Shown piece after piece: positions 36,171 through 44,918 of a stretch of 64,000 nt of DNA; the stretch's first letter is position 1, and the number at the start of each line of letters is the position of its first letter. Below the pieces are notes generated by a model, which saw nothing but the letters and a program-made list of their open reading frames with translations, did not search any database and was not told the origin of the DNA. Both the position numbers and the translations under genes were made by a program. This DNA is from VAZQ01 sp035263865 (lineage in GTDB: Bacteria; Pseudomonadota; Alphaproteobacteria; Rhizobiales; Xanthobacteraceae): positions 12,485 to 76,484 of the forward strand of contig DATFQX010000301.1 in assembly GCA_035263865.1 (NCBI GenBank). The letters are read 5' to 3'.

Positions 36171-36402
36171 GCACATCCTCCGCATCGACGAGACACGTCT
36201 CGTCTCTCGGCTTTGCCCTGGAAGCTAGGCTCCGCGCCGAGCAAAAACAAGGACTCGGGCCCGCTCGCATCGGGCCTCACATCGGCGCTGTAGCGTCCAC
36301 GGAGCTTGGAACCGCTGCGTTGGCGGCCTTTGGCCGCATTAACCTCGATTGTGTTCCGCGGGCGCGCGCGGCGTGGGCGTTGCAGTCGTGCGCGGCGCGC
36401 AA

Positions 36403-37116
36403 TTATTCCTCGCCGCTGCGCTCCCGCGGCGGTGCAAGCCCAAGATCGAGTTCGCCCGGTTCCAGCGGATCCTCGTCCTCGCGCAAGGCGGGATCATCGG
36501 ACGGCATCGGAACCGAGAAGCCCGGCGGCAGGCGACCGTCGAGAAGGCCCGAGCCTTTGAGGTCGTCCAGGCCCGGCAGATCGCTCACCGCATCGAGCCC
36601 GAAATGCGACAGGAATGCCTCGCTGGTGCCGTAGGTCACGGGCCGGCCGGGCGATTTGCGCCGTCCGCGCGGGCGGATCCAGCCAGTCTCGAGCAACACG
36701 TCGACCGACCCCTTGGAGGTGGTCACGCCGCGAATTTCTTCGATCTCCGCCCGCGTCACCGGCTGGTGATAGGCGATGATGGCCAACGTCTCGATGGCCG
36801 CGCGAGAGAGCTTGCGCGTCTCGACCGTTTCCTTGCTCAAGAGCCAGGAGAGATCGCCCGCGGTACGAAAGGTCCATTTCCCGCCGATGCGGACGAGATT
36901 AACGCCGCGCGTGGCATAGTCCTCCTGTAGCCGCAGCAGCGCCGCATGCACGTCGATGTCCTGCGGCAGCCGCTCCGCCAGTGACTTCTCGTCGAGCGGC
37001 TCGGCGGAGGCGAACAGCATCGCTTCCAAGAGCCGAAGCTCCTCCGCTCTCACCTGGCCCGCCGGTTCCTCATCCGCCGGTTCCTCGTCCGATACGATGA
37101 CTTTCAACTTCGGCAT
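36403..37116 (-). CDS. scpB: Chromosome segregation/condensation protein ScpB
   Basis: 237 residues: two winged-helix domains with AIETLAIIAYHQPVTRAEIEEIRGV and the conserved GRPVTYGTSEAFLSHFGL. A hydrophilic C-terminal extension follows. It forms the SMC-ScpA-ScpB complex. Starts 12 bases after the scpA stop. Between scpB and tatA (36186-36402) no gene is visible. Confidence 0.95.
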   Translation of the reverse strand: MPKLKVIVSDEEPADEEPAGQVRAEELRLLEAMLFASAEPLDEKSLAERLPQDIDVHAALLRLQEDYATRGVNLVRIGGKWTFRTAGDLSWLLSKETVETRKLSRAAIETLAIIAYHQPVTRAEIEEIRGVTTSKGSVDVLLETGWIRPRGRRKSPGRPVTYGTSEAFLSHFGLDAVSDLPGLDDLKGSGLLDGRLPPGFSVPMPSDDPALREDEDPLEPGELDLGLAPPRERSGEE

Positions 37117-37128
37117 TGCTGGCCTCCT

Positions 37129-37971
37129 CTAAGCCTTGCCCTCCGTCGGCGGCGCCGCCACGCCGCCATCGGCCGCCTCTTGTCCAGACTGTTGACGCTT
37201 GCGCACGTAGATCGGCGCAAACGCCTCCTGCTGGTGCATTTCCATGACGCCCTCGCGCACCATTTCGAGCGTGGAGGCGAAGCTCGATGCGAATACCGTC
37301 GGCGCGAGCGACGGCTCCACAACATAGGACAACAGGAATTGATCGAGCCGCGCCCAATCGGACGACTGACCGATCAGCCGCTCGAGCGCTTCACGCGCCT
37401 CGGCCAACGACCAAACCGTTCGCTTGGCCAGCCGCACATGCGAGAGCGCCGACTTTTGCCGTTGCTGCGCGTAGGCCGAGAGCAGGTCGTAGATCGTGGC
37501 GCTGTATTGCGGATGCTTGATATGCGCGATCGGCTCGGGCTGCCCGCGGCGAAATACGTCGCGATCGAGCTGCGGACGGCCGAACAGGCGCTGCGCCACA
37601 TCGCGAATGGCCTCGAGCCGCTTGAGCCGCAGCGCGAGCGCAATCGCCATGTCCTCGGCGCTCTGCCCTTCGACGGCGTTGGGTTCCGGCAGTAGCAGCC
37701 GCGATTTGAGATAGGCAAGCCACGCCGCCATCACGAGATAATCGGCCGCCAGCTCGAGCCTGAGCTTGCGCGCCTCCTCGATGAAAGCGAGATACTGGTC
37801 GGCCAGCGCCAAGATCGAGATTTTGGCGAGGTCGACCTTCTGCTGGCGCGCGAGCGCGAGCAGAAGATCGAGCGGGCCCTCGAATCCCTCGACATCGACC
37901 ACGAGCGCCGGTTCCCCGCTCGCTCGCTCCGGCACAAGATCGCTTTCCAACTGGACGTCGTCGGGATTCAT
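37129..37971 (-). CDS. scpA: Chromosome segregation/condensation protein ScpA
   Basis: 280 residues from ATG 37971 (overlapping the nagZ stop in an ATGA). The N-terminal FEGPLDLLLALARQQKVDL and KISILALADQYL motif define the kleisin; the C-terminal winged helix ends with the RERQQ-like tail. The upstream start at 38019 would extend it into nagZ. It bridges SMC heads in chromosome organisation. Confidence 0.95.
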   Translation of the reverse strand: MNPDDVQLESDLVPERASGEPALVVDVEGFEGPLDLLLALARQQKVDLAKISILALADQYLAFIEEARKLRLELAADYLVMAAWLAYLKSRLLLPEPNAVEGQSAEDMAIALALRLKRLEAIRDVAQRLFGRPQLDRDVFRRGQPEPIAHIKHPQYSATIYDLLSAYAQQRQKSALSHVRLAKRTVWSLAEAREALERLIGQSSDWARLDQFLLSYVVEPSLAPTVFASSFASTLEMVREGVMEMHQQEAFAPIYVRKRQQSGQEAADGGVAAPPTEGKA

Positions 37972-39002
37972 GAGATCGCCCTCCGGGCGGCCGCGCCAGC
38001 ATTGACCAGCGCCGCCCATTCGGCACGCAGCGCCGCAAGATCCTCCTTGACAGCCCGCCCGCGCCGGCCGAGCGCCGCGTCCGCGCGGCCTGCGGCCTTA
38101 CCGGTGAGGACCGGCACCGCGGATGCGACCGCCTGCATTTCAGCAATTTCGCCGCTGCAATGCAGCACCACGTCACACCCGGCCGCAATGGCGGCGCGTG
38201 CGCGCGCCTCGATCGAGCCGGACAAGGCTCCCATGGAGATATCGTCGCTCATCAGCAGGCCGTCAAACCCCAGCCACCCGCGAATCACGTCTCGGATCAG
38301 AGTGACCGAAGTGGTGGCCGGAGCAATAGGATCGATGGCCGTGTATACGACGTGGGCGGTCATTCCCAGCGGCAGATCACGCAGCGCCCGGAAGGCGGCA
38401 AAGTCGGTCTTCCTCAGCGTTGCCTCCTCGGTCTCGACCACGGGAAGCGCCCGGTGGCTGTCCGCGCTGGCACGGCCGTGCCCGGGAATATGCTTGAGGA
38501 CCGGCAAAACCCCGCCGGCAAGCAGGCCATCGGCCACCGCGCGCGCCAGCACGGCCACCTTGTCCGCGCTCTCGCCATAGGCGCGGTCGCCGATGACAGG
38601 GTCGGCGCCGCTCGCCGGCACATCTGCGATCGGCAGGCAATCCACATCGATGCCCACAGCGGCAAGATCGGCGGCAATGAGACGCGCGCCGAGATATGCC
38701 GCTCGCCTGCCTTGTGCGGCATCGTCGTCGTAAAGGCGGCCATACGCGGCGCCAGGCGGATAGGCCGGCCAATGCGGCGGGGCGAGGCGCTGCACGCGCC
38801 CGCCCTCCTGGTCGACGAACACAGGGGTATCGCGGCTTACGGCGTCGCGAAGGGACGTGATCAGGCGGCTCAACTGCGCCGGCGTGTCGATGTTGCGGCT
38901 GAAGAGGATGAACCCCCACGGCTCGCGCTCGCGTAGGAACGCGCGCTCGCCGTCCGTCAAGGTCGTGCCGGCAAGACCGGTGATGAAAGCGCGTACCGCC
39001 AT
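37968..39002 (-). CDS. nagZ: Beta-N-acetylglucosaminidase NagZ
   Basis: 344 residues (GH3). LKHIPGHGRASADSHRALP carries the catalytic general acid region (the H-x-x-D-S-H dyad), and LLMSDDISMGAL (about 255) holds the Asp nucleophile. NagZ removes GlcNAc from anhydro-muropeptides in wall recycling. Second gene after the SPOR protein. Confidence 0.96.
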   Translation of the reverse strand: MAVRAFITGLAGTTLTDGERAFLREREPWGFILFSRNIDTPAQLSRLITSLRDAVSRDTPVFVDQEGGRVQRLAPPHWPAYPPGAAYGRLYDDDAAQGRRAAYLGARLIAADLAAVGIDVDCLPIADVPASGADPVIGDRAYGESADKVAVLARAVADGLLAGGVLPVLKHIPGHGRASADSHRALPVVETEEATLRKTDFAAFRALRDLPLGMTAHVVYTAIDPIAPATTSVTLIRDVIRGWLGFDGLLMSDDISMGALSGSIEARARAAIAAGCDVVLHCSGEIAEMQAVASAVPVLTGKAAGRADAALGRRGRAVKEDLAALRAEWAALVNAGAAARRAIS

Positions 39003-39045
39003 TGGCGGGGATCAACCCGCGCCTGACGCAAGCGTCAAGCGCGGC

Positions 39046-40386
39046 TCAGTTATTCGGAACGACGCATTGGCCGCCGGCAGCCTTGTAGCTCGCGCAGAAC
39101 TGGCTCGCCTCGTGCGCTGATGCAAAAGGTCCGACCATGGTTCGGTAAAACACGCCCTTGCTGCCGAGATCCGCGCGGCGAATGATCGGCTGCAGCCCGC
39201 TAAGCTCGTTCGGGAATCTCGCCTGCAGGCTGCGGAAGGAGGACTGCGCTTCGGCCTCGCTCTTTTGCGACGACAGCTGCACCATGAAGCCGTCCGACGT
39301 GCTCTCCGTCGCTTCAGGCGCGGCGCGCGTTGCAACCGGGGGTGCCGCGGCCGTGCGCGTGCGACTTGCTGGCGCCGCGGCTGGCTCGCTCTGCGGATCG
39401 AGTGAGATCGGACCGTTGCTGCGCGTCGGACGGGGCGCTGCATTCGCAGCCGGCGCAGCCTGGCCGCCCACCGGCTTGCTGCTCGCGTCACCGCCATCCG
39501 GGCGGATCGGCACAGTGCGGATTTTCTTCGGCTCGTTCGATGCGCTTGGCGAGGCGGCGCCCTGTGCCGGTGCGACCGGCGGCGGCAGAACGACGCGCGG
39601 CGCCGCTTGGTTTGCGAGATCCTTCAGCGCGACCGGCTCCTCCTGTTTCGAAATGACCTGTTCCTTGTCAGCACTCGCCAGGCGATCCTTGGCCGGCTTG
39701 CCCGATTGTTCGGCCGCCGGAATCACCTTCGTCGGGCTTGAAGTGTCGGCAGTAATGACCGGCGGCGGCTGCGTCGCGCCGCTAGTTCCGTAATAGGTGC
39801 GAAACGCGTAGGCGCCGCCGGTGCCGACCACGGCGCAGGCAATGAGTGCGATCGCGGTGGGAAGCGCGCTGCCCCGCCGAACGCGCGGCGGGTCGTCGTA
39901 AATCGCCTCGTCGTCGTGCGGCTCGAGCGCACCATCCTGGTCGTAGTACTGGGACTCGTACTGGTCCTGCTGGTGCTCCTGCTCCTGCTGGTGCTCACCC
40001 TCGTCGGCATATCCCGCGTAGGGCGCGGCGCTGAACTGCGGCTCGTCATAGTAACGGCTGGCGGCGGGCCGGTTCTGCGCTGGCGGCGCGGACGTGTAAT
40101 CCTGTTGCGAAGGAGGAGCCCAGCGGCTCCGCGAATCGCCGGGGGCGACATCACGCGCCGGGGCCGCCGGCCAATTGGCCGGCGCGGTCGGCGGCGCGTC
40201 GTGCGCCTGTCGCGGCGCCCGATTGCTGCGCCCCAATTCGGCAAACGGATCGCTCTGCCCCAGCAGACGGGCAAGCTCGGCCAACGGATCGCGAGCGTTT
40301 GCCTCCTCGTTCGGCGGTGCCGCCTCGGCCGCGCGCCGATAGGGATCATTGGAGCGATAGGATCGTAGCCTGCTGTCGTCCGCCAT
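39046..40386 (-). CDS. SPOR-domain cell-envelope protein
   Basis: 446 residues from ATG 40386 (MADDSRLRSYRSND). A long cytosolic Gln/Glu/Pro-rich region with EGEHQQEQEHQQDQ, a single membrane helix (about 148-170, SALPTAIALIACAVVGTGGAYA), a disordered Pro/Ala linker, and a C-terminal SPOR domain (about 370-445: GFMVQLSSQKSEAEAQSSFRSLQARF, GVFYRTMVGPFASAHEASQFCASY). SPOR domains bind denuded glycan at the septum. Between argS and nagZ as usual in Rhizobiales. Confidence 0.9.
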   Translation of the reverse strand: MADDSRLRSYRSNDPYRRAAEAAPPNEEANARDPLAELARLLGQSDPFAELGRSNRAPRQAHDAPPTAPANWPAAPARDVAPGDSRSRWAPPSQQDYTSAPPAQNRPAASRYYDEPQFSAAPYAGYADEGEHQQEQEHQQDQYESQYYDQDGALEPHDDEAIYDDPPRVRRGSALPTAIALIACAVVGTGGAYAFRTYYGTSGATQPPPVITADTSSPTKVIPAAEQSGKPAKDRLASADKEQVISKQEEPVALKDLANQAAPRVVLPPPVAPAQGAASPSASNEPKKIRTVPIRPDGGDASSKPVGGQAAPAANAAPRPTRSNGPISLDPQSEPAAAPASRTRTAAAPPVATRAAPEATESTSDGFMVQLSSQKSEAEAQSSFRSLQARFPNELSGLQPIIRRADLGSKGVFYRTMVGPFASAHEASQFCASYKAAGGQCVVPNN

Positions 40387-40478
40387 ACTCATCCCCGTTT
40401 CCCGGTACTGGCGCCGCACTCGGATCCTTGCGCGACGGGTCCGATCGAAAGCCCGTCTGCCCTGCGCACCGAGCGGGA

Positions 40479-42272
40479 CTAACGCATCTCGTCGGGGGCC
40501 TCGACGCCGAGCAGCCCTAGCCCCGACGCGAGAACGGTGACGACCCCCTGCACCAGCGCAAGGCGCGCCACAGTGATTTTTGGATCATTCTGGATAATGA
40601 AGCGTAAATATGACGCATCTTTCCCGCGGTTCCACTGCGCGTGGAAATCGCTTGCAAGATCATAGAGATAGAAGGCGATGCGGTGCGGCTCATGGGCGAG
40701 CGCGGCCGCTTCGATCAAGCGGGGATAAAGCGCAAGCCGCCGCATGAGCGCGAGTTCCCCGGCATCTTCGAGCCGCTCGAGCGGCGCGTTCGCCAAGAGC
40801 GAGGCGCGCGCCGCCGGCTCGGCCGGCAGGTGCGGCAGGACTTCACGCGCGTTGCGGAATACGGATTGTCCGCGGGCGTGCCCATACTGGACATAGAAAA
40901 CGGGGTTGTCGCGAGATTGCTCGATGACTTTGGCGAGGTCGAAATCGAGTGGCGCGTCATTCTTGCGGTAGAGCATCATGAAGCGCACGGGATCTTTGCC
41001 GACCTCGTGGACGACTTCGCGTAGCGTCACGAACTCGCCGACGCGCTTCGACATTTTTACCGGCTCGCCGCCGCGCAACAGCTTCACCAATTGCACGATC
41101 TTGACGTCGAGATCGGCGGCCGGCGCATCGGCGATCGCCCGCACGGCGCTGACCGCGGCCTGAACGCGTTTGACATAGCCACCGTGATCGGCGCCCCACA
41201 CGTCGATCATGCTGCGGAAGCCACGGTCGACTTTGTTCTTGTGGTAGGCGATGTCGGACGCGAAATACGTGTAGCTGCCGTCCGATTTCATTAGCGGCCG
41301 GTCGACGTCGTCGCCGAAGGCGGTCGCCCGGAACAGTGTCTGCTCGCGATCCTCCCAATCCTCGATCGGCGCGCCCTTGGGAGGCGGCAGGCGCCCCTCG
41401 TAAACGTAGCCGGCGCGCCGCAGCGCGGCGATCGTCTCGCTCACCTGATCGCGAGGCCCCTCCAGAAGTGAACGCTCGGAGAAAAACACGTCCTGCACGA
41501 CGTTGAGCGAGAGTAGGTCGTTGCGGATCTGGCCCATCATCATCTCGATGGCGCAATGGCGCACCAAGGGCAGCCATTCCGCCTCCGACTTGTCCTTCAA
41601 CGCCGCGCCATACTCGCTCGCGAGCTCCGCTCCGACCGGCTTGAGGTAATCGCCAGGATAAAGGCCTTCCGGAATCGGGCCGATCTCCTCGCCCAGCGCC
41701 TCGCGATAGCGCAGGAAGGCCGAGCGCGCGAGCGCATTGACCTGGGCGCCGGCGTCATTGATGTAGTACTCGCGCGTGACCGCGAACCCAGTAAAGGCAA
41801 GCAGGTTGGCGAGCGCGTCGCCAAACACGGCGCCGCGGCAATGACCCACGTGCATGGGTCCGGTCGGATTGGCGGAGACGTATTCAACATTGACCGCGCT
41901 GCCACCGCCTACGTTGCTGCGCCCATAATTTGCGCCTGCGGCGAGGACTGAGCGCAATGCGCCGATCCAAGCCGTGGGCTTAAGCGTGAGGTTGATGAAG
42001 CCCGGCCCCGCGACTTCCGCCTTCGCCACCAGATCGTCGTCGCGCAGCTTTGCCGCAATTGCTTCGGCCAATACGCGCGGCTTCGCCCCGGCGTCCTTGG
42101 CCAGCACCATAGCTGCATTCGTCGCCATGTCGCCATGCGCGCTCTCACGCGGCGGCTCGACCACGATGCGGGACTGGTCGATCCCGGACGGTAGCGCACC
42201 ACCCTCAATCAGCGCGGCGTTGGCGGCGCGGATTTTGTCGAGGACCGCGGCAAAGATATTCTGATCGCTCAT
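40479..42272 (-). CDS. argS: Arginyl-tRNA synthetase
   Basis: 597 residues. The N-terminal Add-1 domain, HIGH-like SANPTGPMHVGHCRG (about 128-142), the Rossmann core with VKMSKRVGEFVTL (KMSKS region, about 390) and the DALR anticodon-binding domain. Full length. It follows dgt by 20 bases. Confidence 0.97.
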   Translation of the reverse strand: MSDQNIFAAVLDKIRAANAALIEGGALPSGIDQSRIVVEPPRESAHGDMATNAAMVLAKDAGAKPRVLAEAIAAKLRDDDLVAKAEVAGPGFINLTLKPTAWIGALRSVLAAGANYGRSNVGGGSAVNVEYVSANPTGPMHVGHCRGAVFGDALANLLAFTGFAVTREYYINDAGAQVNALARSAFLRYREALGEEIGPIPEGLYPGDYLKPVGAELASEYGAALKDKSEAEWLPLVRHCAIEMMMGQIRNDLLSLNVVQDVFFSERSLLEGPRDQVSETIAALRRAGYVYEGRLPPPKGAPIEDWEDREQTLFRATAFGDDVDRPLMKSDGSYTYFASDIAYHKNKVDRGFRSMIDVWGADHGGYVKRVQAAVSAVRAIADAPAADLDVKIVQLVKLLRGGEPVKMSKRVGEFVTLREVVHEVGKDPVRFMMLYRKNDAPLDFDLAKVIEQSRDNPVFYVQYGHARGQSVFRNAREVLPHLPAEPAARASLLANAPLERLEDAGELALMRRLALYPRLIEAAALAHEPHRIAFYLYDLASDFHAQWNRGKDASYLRFIIQNDPKITVARLALVQGVVTVLASGLGLLGVEAPDEMR

Positions 42273-42292
42273 GGCTTTGCGTCGGGCGCCGC

Positions 42293-43501
42293 CTAACGCA
42301 ATTCCGGAATCGAGTCAAAAAGCCGCGCGTGCTCGCCCAACGCGTAGCGGTCGGTCATCCTCGCGATGAAATCTGCGATATGGCGCAGCCGCGCAGCCTC
42401 CTCATCACCCTCGGGGGTCTGGGCCCATTCCGCAGGCATATCGTGAGGGCGTTCGACATAGCGGTCGAACAGGGCGCAAACCACGCGCTCCGCCTCGCCC
42501 ATGATCCGCATGATGCGGCCGTGCCGATACATCCGCGGGTAGAGAAAGCCTTTGATGGCGCGGTCGGCCTCACCCATTGTCGGCGAGAAGCCGCCGACCG
42601 GCTGCTTGGCATGGCGCACCTCGTCGGCCGAGCGCGGCGCCAAGTCCTGCAGGCGCTTATCGGTTTCCGCGATGACATCCTCGATCATCTGCGTGATCAG
42701 ACGACGCCCCAGCTCATGCACCAGCCGGGAAGCCTCCAGGCCGGGATGTTGTTCGCGGATCTTTCTGAGAATGTCGCCGATCAGCGGCACGCCCGCGAGG
42801 TCCTCGATTGAAAAGAGCCCTGCGCGCAAGCCGTCGTCGATGTCATGGGCGTCGTAGGCGATGTCGTCGGAAATGGCGGCAAGCTGCGCCTCGGCGCTGG
42901 GAAAGCTCCACAGCTCGAGATCCTGCGTCCTGTTATGCAGCGCGACGGCATGCGGCAGTCCGCGCTCGCGATAAGGCCCGCAAGGACTGCCGTCGCGCAG
43001 CGTGAGAGGACCGTTATGTTTGACGAGCCCCTCCAGCGTCTCCCACGACAGATTCAATCCATCGAACGCGGGGTAGCGCCGTTCGAGCGCAGTCACCACC
43101 CGCAGCGTCTGCGCGTTGTGATCGAAGCCGCCACACGCGGCAAGACGGCGATCGAGCGCTCGCTCACCGGCGTGACCGAAGGGCGGATGGCCGAGGTCGT
43201 GCGCGAGCGCGAGCGCCTCGGCCAAATCCTCATCGAGGCCGAGCGCGCGGGCGAGCGAGCGAGCGATCTGGGCGACCTCGAGGGTATGGGTCAAGCGAGT
43301 ACGGAAGTGATCGCCCTCGTGAAAGACGAAGACCTGGGTCTTGTGCGCGAGGCGCCGGAATGCGGTTGCATGGATGATGCGGTCGCAGTCGCGGCGGAAG
43401 GCGTTGCGCGTCGCGCTCACCGGCTCCGGATGCAGCCGGCCGCGGCTCCTGCCAGGAGCGGACGCGTAGGGCGCGCGCGCGCGGGCCGTCTCAACCGCCA
43501 T
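42293..43501 (-). CDS. dgt: Deoxyguanosinetriphosphate triphosphohydrolase-like protein
   Basis: 402 residues from ATG 43501. HD-domain signature: RRLAHKTQVFVFHEGDHFRTRLTHTLEVAQIARSLARALGLDEDL (in sections) and ALAHDLGHPPFGHAGERALD with the HD metal motif. It splits dNTPs into nucleoside plus triphosphate. It is 77 bases from the divergent erpA. Confidence 0.94.
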   Translation of the reverse strand: MAVETARARAPYASAPGRSRGRLHPEPVSATRNAFRRDCDRIIHATAFRRLAHKTQVFVFHEGDHFRTRLTHTLEVAQIARSLARALGLDEDLAEALALAHDLGHPPFGHAGERALDRRLAACGGFDHNAQTLRVVTALERRYPAFDGLNLSWETLEGLVKHNGPLTLRDGSPCGPYRERGLPHAVALHNRTQDLELWSFPSAEAQLAAISDDIAYDAHDIDDGLRAGLFSIEDLAGVPLIGDILRKIREQHPGLEASRLVHELGRRLITQMIEDVIAETDKRLQDLAPRSADEVRHAKQPVGGFSPTMGEADRAIKGFLYPRMYRHGRIMRIMGEAERVVCALFDRYVERPHDMPAEWAQTPEGDEEAARLRHIADFIARMTDRYALGEHARLFDSIPELR

Positions 43502-43577
43502 ACCGAACCGCCCAATTGACCAAAGCCCTGGGCGCACTTAACTATCGGTAAGGCCGACTGGCAATCTTGGTACGCGA

Positions 43578-43904
43578 ATGGCCGACATTACTCTTACCGA
43601 ACGGGCGGCACACCGCATTGGCGAGATTCTGCGCCGTGAGCCGCCAGGCAGCATGCTTCGCGTCAGCGTGGAAGGGGGCGGCTGCTCAGGTTTCCAGTAC
43701 AAGTTCGACATCGACCGCGCTCAGGCAGCCGACGATCTCGTCATCCGACGTGACGGTGCGACCGTGCTCGTCGATCAAATCTCGGTGGGCTATCTCGCCG
43801 GCTCCGAAATTGATTTCGTCGATGACTTGATCGGCGCGTCGTTCCGCATCAACAACCCGCAGGCCACCGCATCCTGCGGCTGCGGAACAAGCTTCTCACT
43901 CTAA
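43578..43904 (+). CDS. erpA: A-type Fe-S cluster insertion protein ErpA
   Basis: 108 residues; the HesB/IscA-type ligands are present: Cys in EGGGCSGFQYKF (about 36) and the C-G-C pair in TASCGCGTSFSL at the C-terminus. A-type carriers deliver clusters to targets. Monocistronic; its stop codon touches the stop of the convergent Bug gene with no base between. Confidence 0.94.
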   Translation: MADITLTERAAHRIGEILRREPPGSMLRVSVEGGGCSGFQYKFDIDRAQAADDLVIRRDGATVLVDQISVGYLAGSEIDFVDDLIGASFRINNPQATASCGCGTSFSL

Positions 43905-44867
43905 TCACTGATTTGCGCCTACTCCGGCCGCTTTGGCGAGCAGACCGGTCGAGGCGATTTCCGCGCGCACCTGGGCGTCGAACTCGGCGGGCGTCAGCGG
44001 CATCGGATCCATGCCCAGCGTTGCCAACCGCTCTTTGACGTTCGGCAACTGCATCGTCTCGATCGCTGCGCGATGGAACTGATCGACGATGTCTCGCGGC
44101 GTCTTCGCCGGCATGAAAACGCCGATCCAGAATGCGTAATCTGAATTGGGGAATAGCTCGACGACGCTCGGCACTTCGGGCAACAGCGCCGCTCGCTTCG
44201 GGCTGCTCACCGCAAGCGCCAGGAGCTTGCCCTCGCGCAGTTGCGGCAGCGCCGTACCAAGCGGACAGAAATAGAAGTCGGCCCGTCCCGCTAGGACCTC
44301 GGTGATCGCCTCGGCGCCGCCGCGAAAGGGAATATGCACGGCCTCGAAGCCGGCGGCCATGCGAAAGCGCTCCGCGCTCAAATGGGTGGCGCTGCCCACG
44401 CCGGCGGAGGCGAAGTTGAAAGAGCCGGGCCTCGCCTTGGCCGCGACGACGAGATCCCGCGCGGTCTTGAAGTCCTTCGCTGGCGACACCACCAGCACGT
44501 TCGGGCTGCTTCCGAGCGATACCGCCGCCGCAAAATCGGCGGCGGTATCGTACGGCGCGCTCGGATAGACCGTGGGAACCAGCGTATGGGCCGAGGACGT
44601 GGCGAGCAGCGTGTAGCCGTCCGCCTCCGCCTTGGCGACGAGGGCAGCGCCGATGGTCGTTCCCGCGCCGCCGCGATTCTCGACCACGATCGGTTGGCCG
44701 AGCCGCGCTGACAACGGTTCGAACACGACGCGCGGGATGACATCGGTCGCGCTGCCGGCAGCAAAAGGGATGATCGCGCGGATCGGCTTGCTTGGCCATG
44801 TCTGCGCGAGCGCATCGCCACGGCAGAAGAGCAGGACGAGGAAGCTCAGGAGCACCGCGCGCCGCAT
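43905..44867 (-). CDS. Bug/TctC-family periplasmic solute receptor
   Basis: 320 residues with a signal peptide (MRRAVLLSFLVLLFCRGDALA), IIPFAAGSATDVIPRVV, VVENRGGAGTTIGAALVA, ADGYTLLATSSAHTL and IPFRGGAEAITEVLAGR, the Bug pattern. The pocket loop differs (FAAGSATDV versus FPPGGPTD in the other copies), so a different ligand is likely. Orphan. Shares its stop boundary with erpA. Confidence 0.93.
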   Translation of the reverse strand: MRRAVLLSFLVLLFCRGDALAQTWPSKPIRAIIPFAAGSATDVIPRVVFEPLSARLGQPIVVENRGGAGTTIGAALVAKAEADGYTLLATSSAHTLVPTVYPSAPYDTAADFAAAVSLGSSPNVLVVSPAKDFKTARDLVVAAKARPGSFNFASAGVGSATHLSAERFRMAAGFEAVHIPFRGGAEAITEVLAGRADFYFCPLGTALPQLREGKLLALAVSSPKRAALLPEVPSVVELFPNSDYAFWIGVFMPAKTPRDIVDQFHRAAIETMQLPNVKERLATLGMDPMPLTPAEFDAQVRAEIASTGLLAKAAGVGANQ

Positions 44868-44918
44868 ACCGCACTTCCTCCCCGACTGGTGCGTGGCAGA
44901 TCGAAAGGTCCGCAGCCG

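Noticed and set aside
39940..40020. Apparent tandem repeat of GCTCCTGCTGGTG
   Set aside because: It is the Gln/Glu-rich coding stretch (EHQQEQEHQQDQ) of the SPOR protein, not a separate repeat element.
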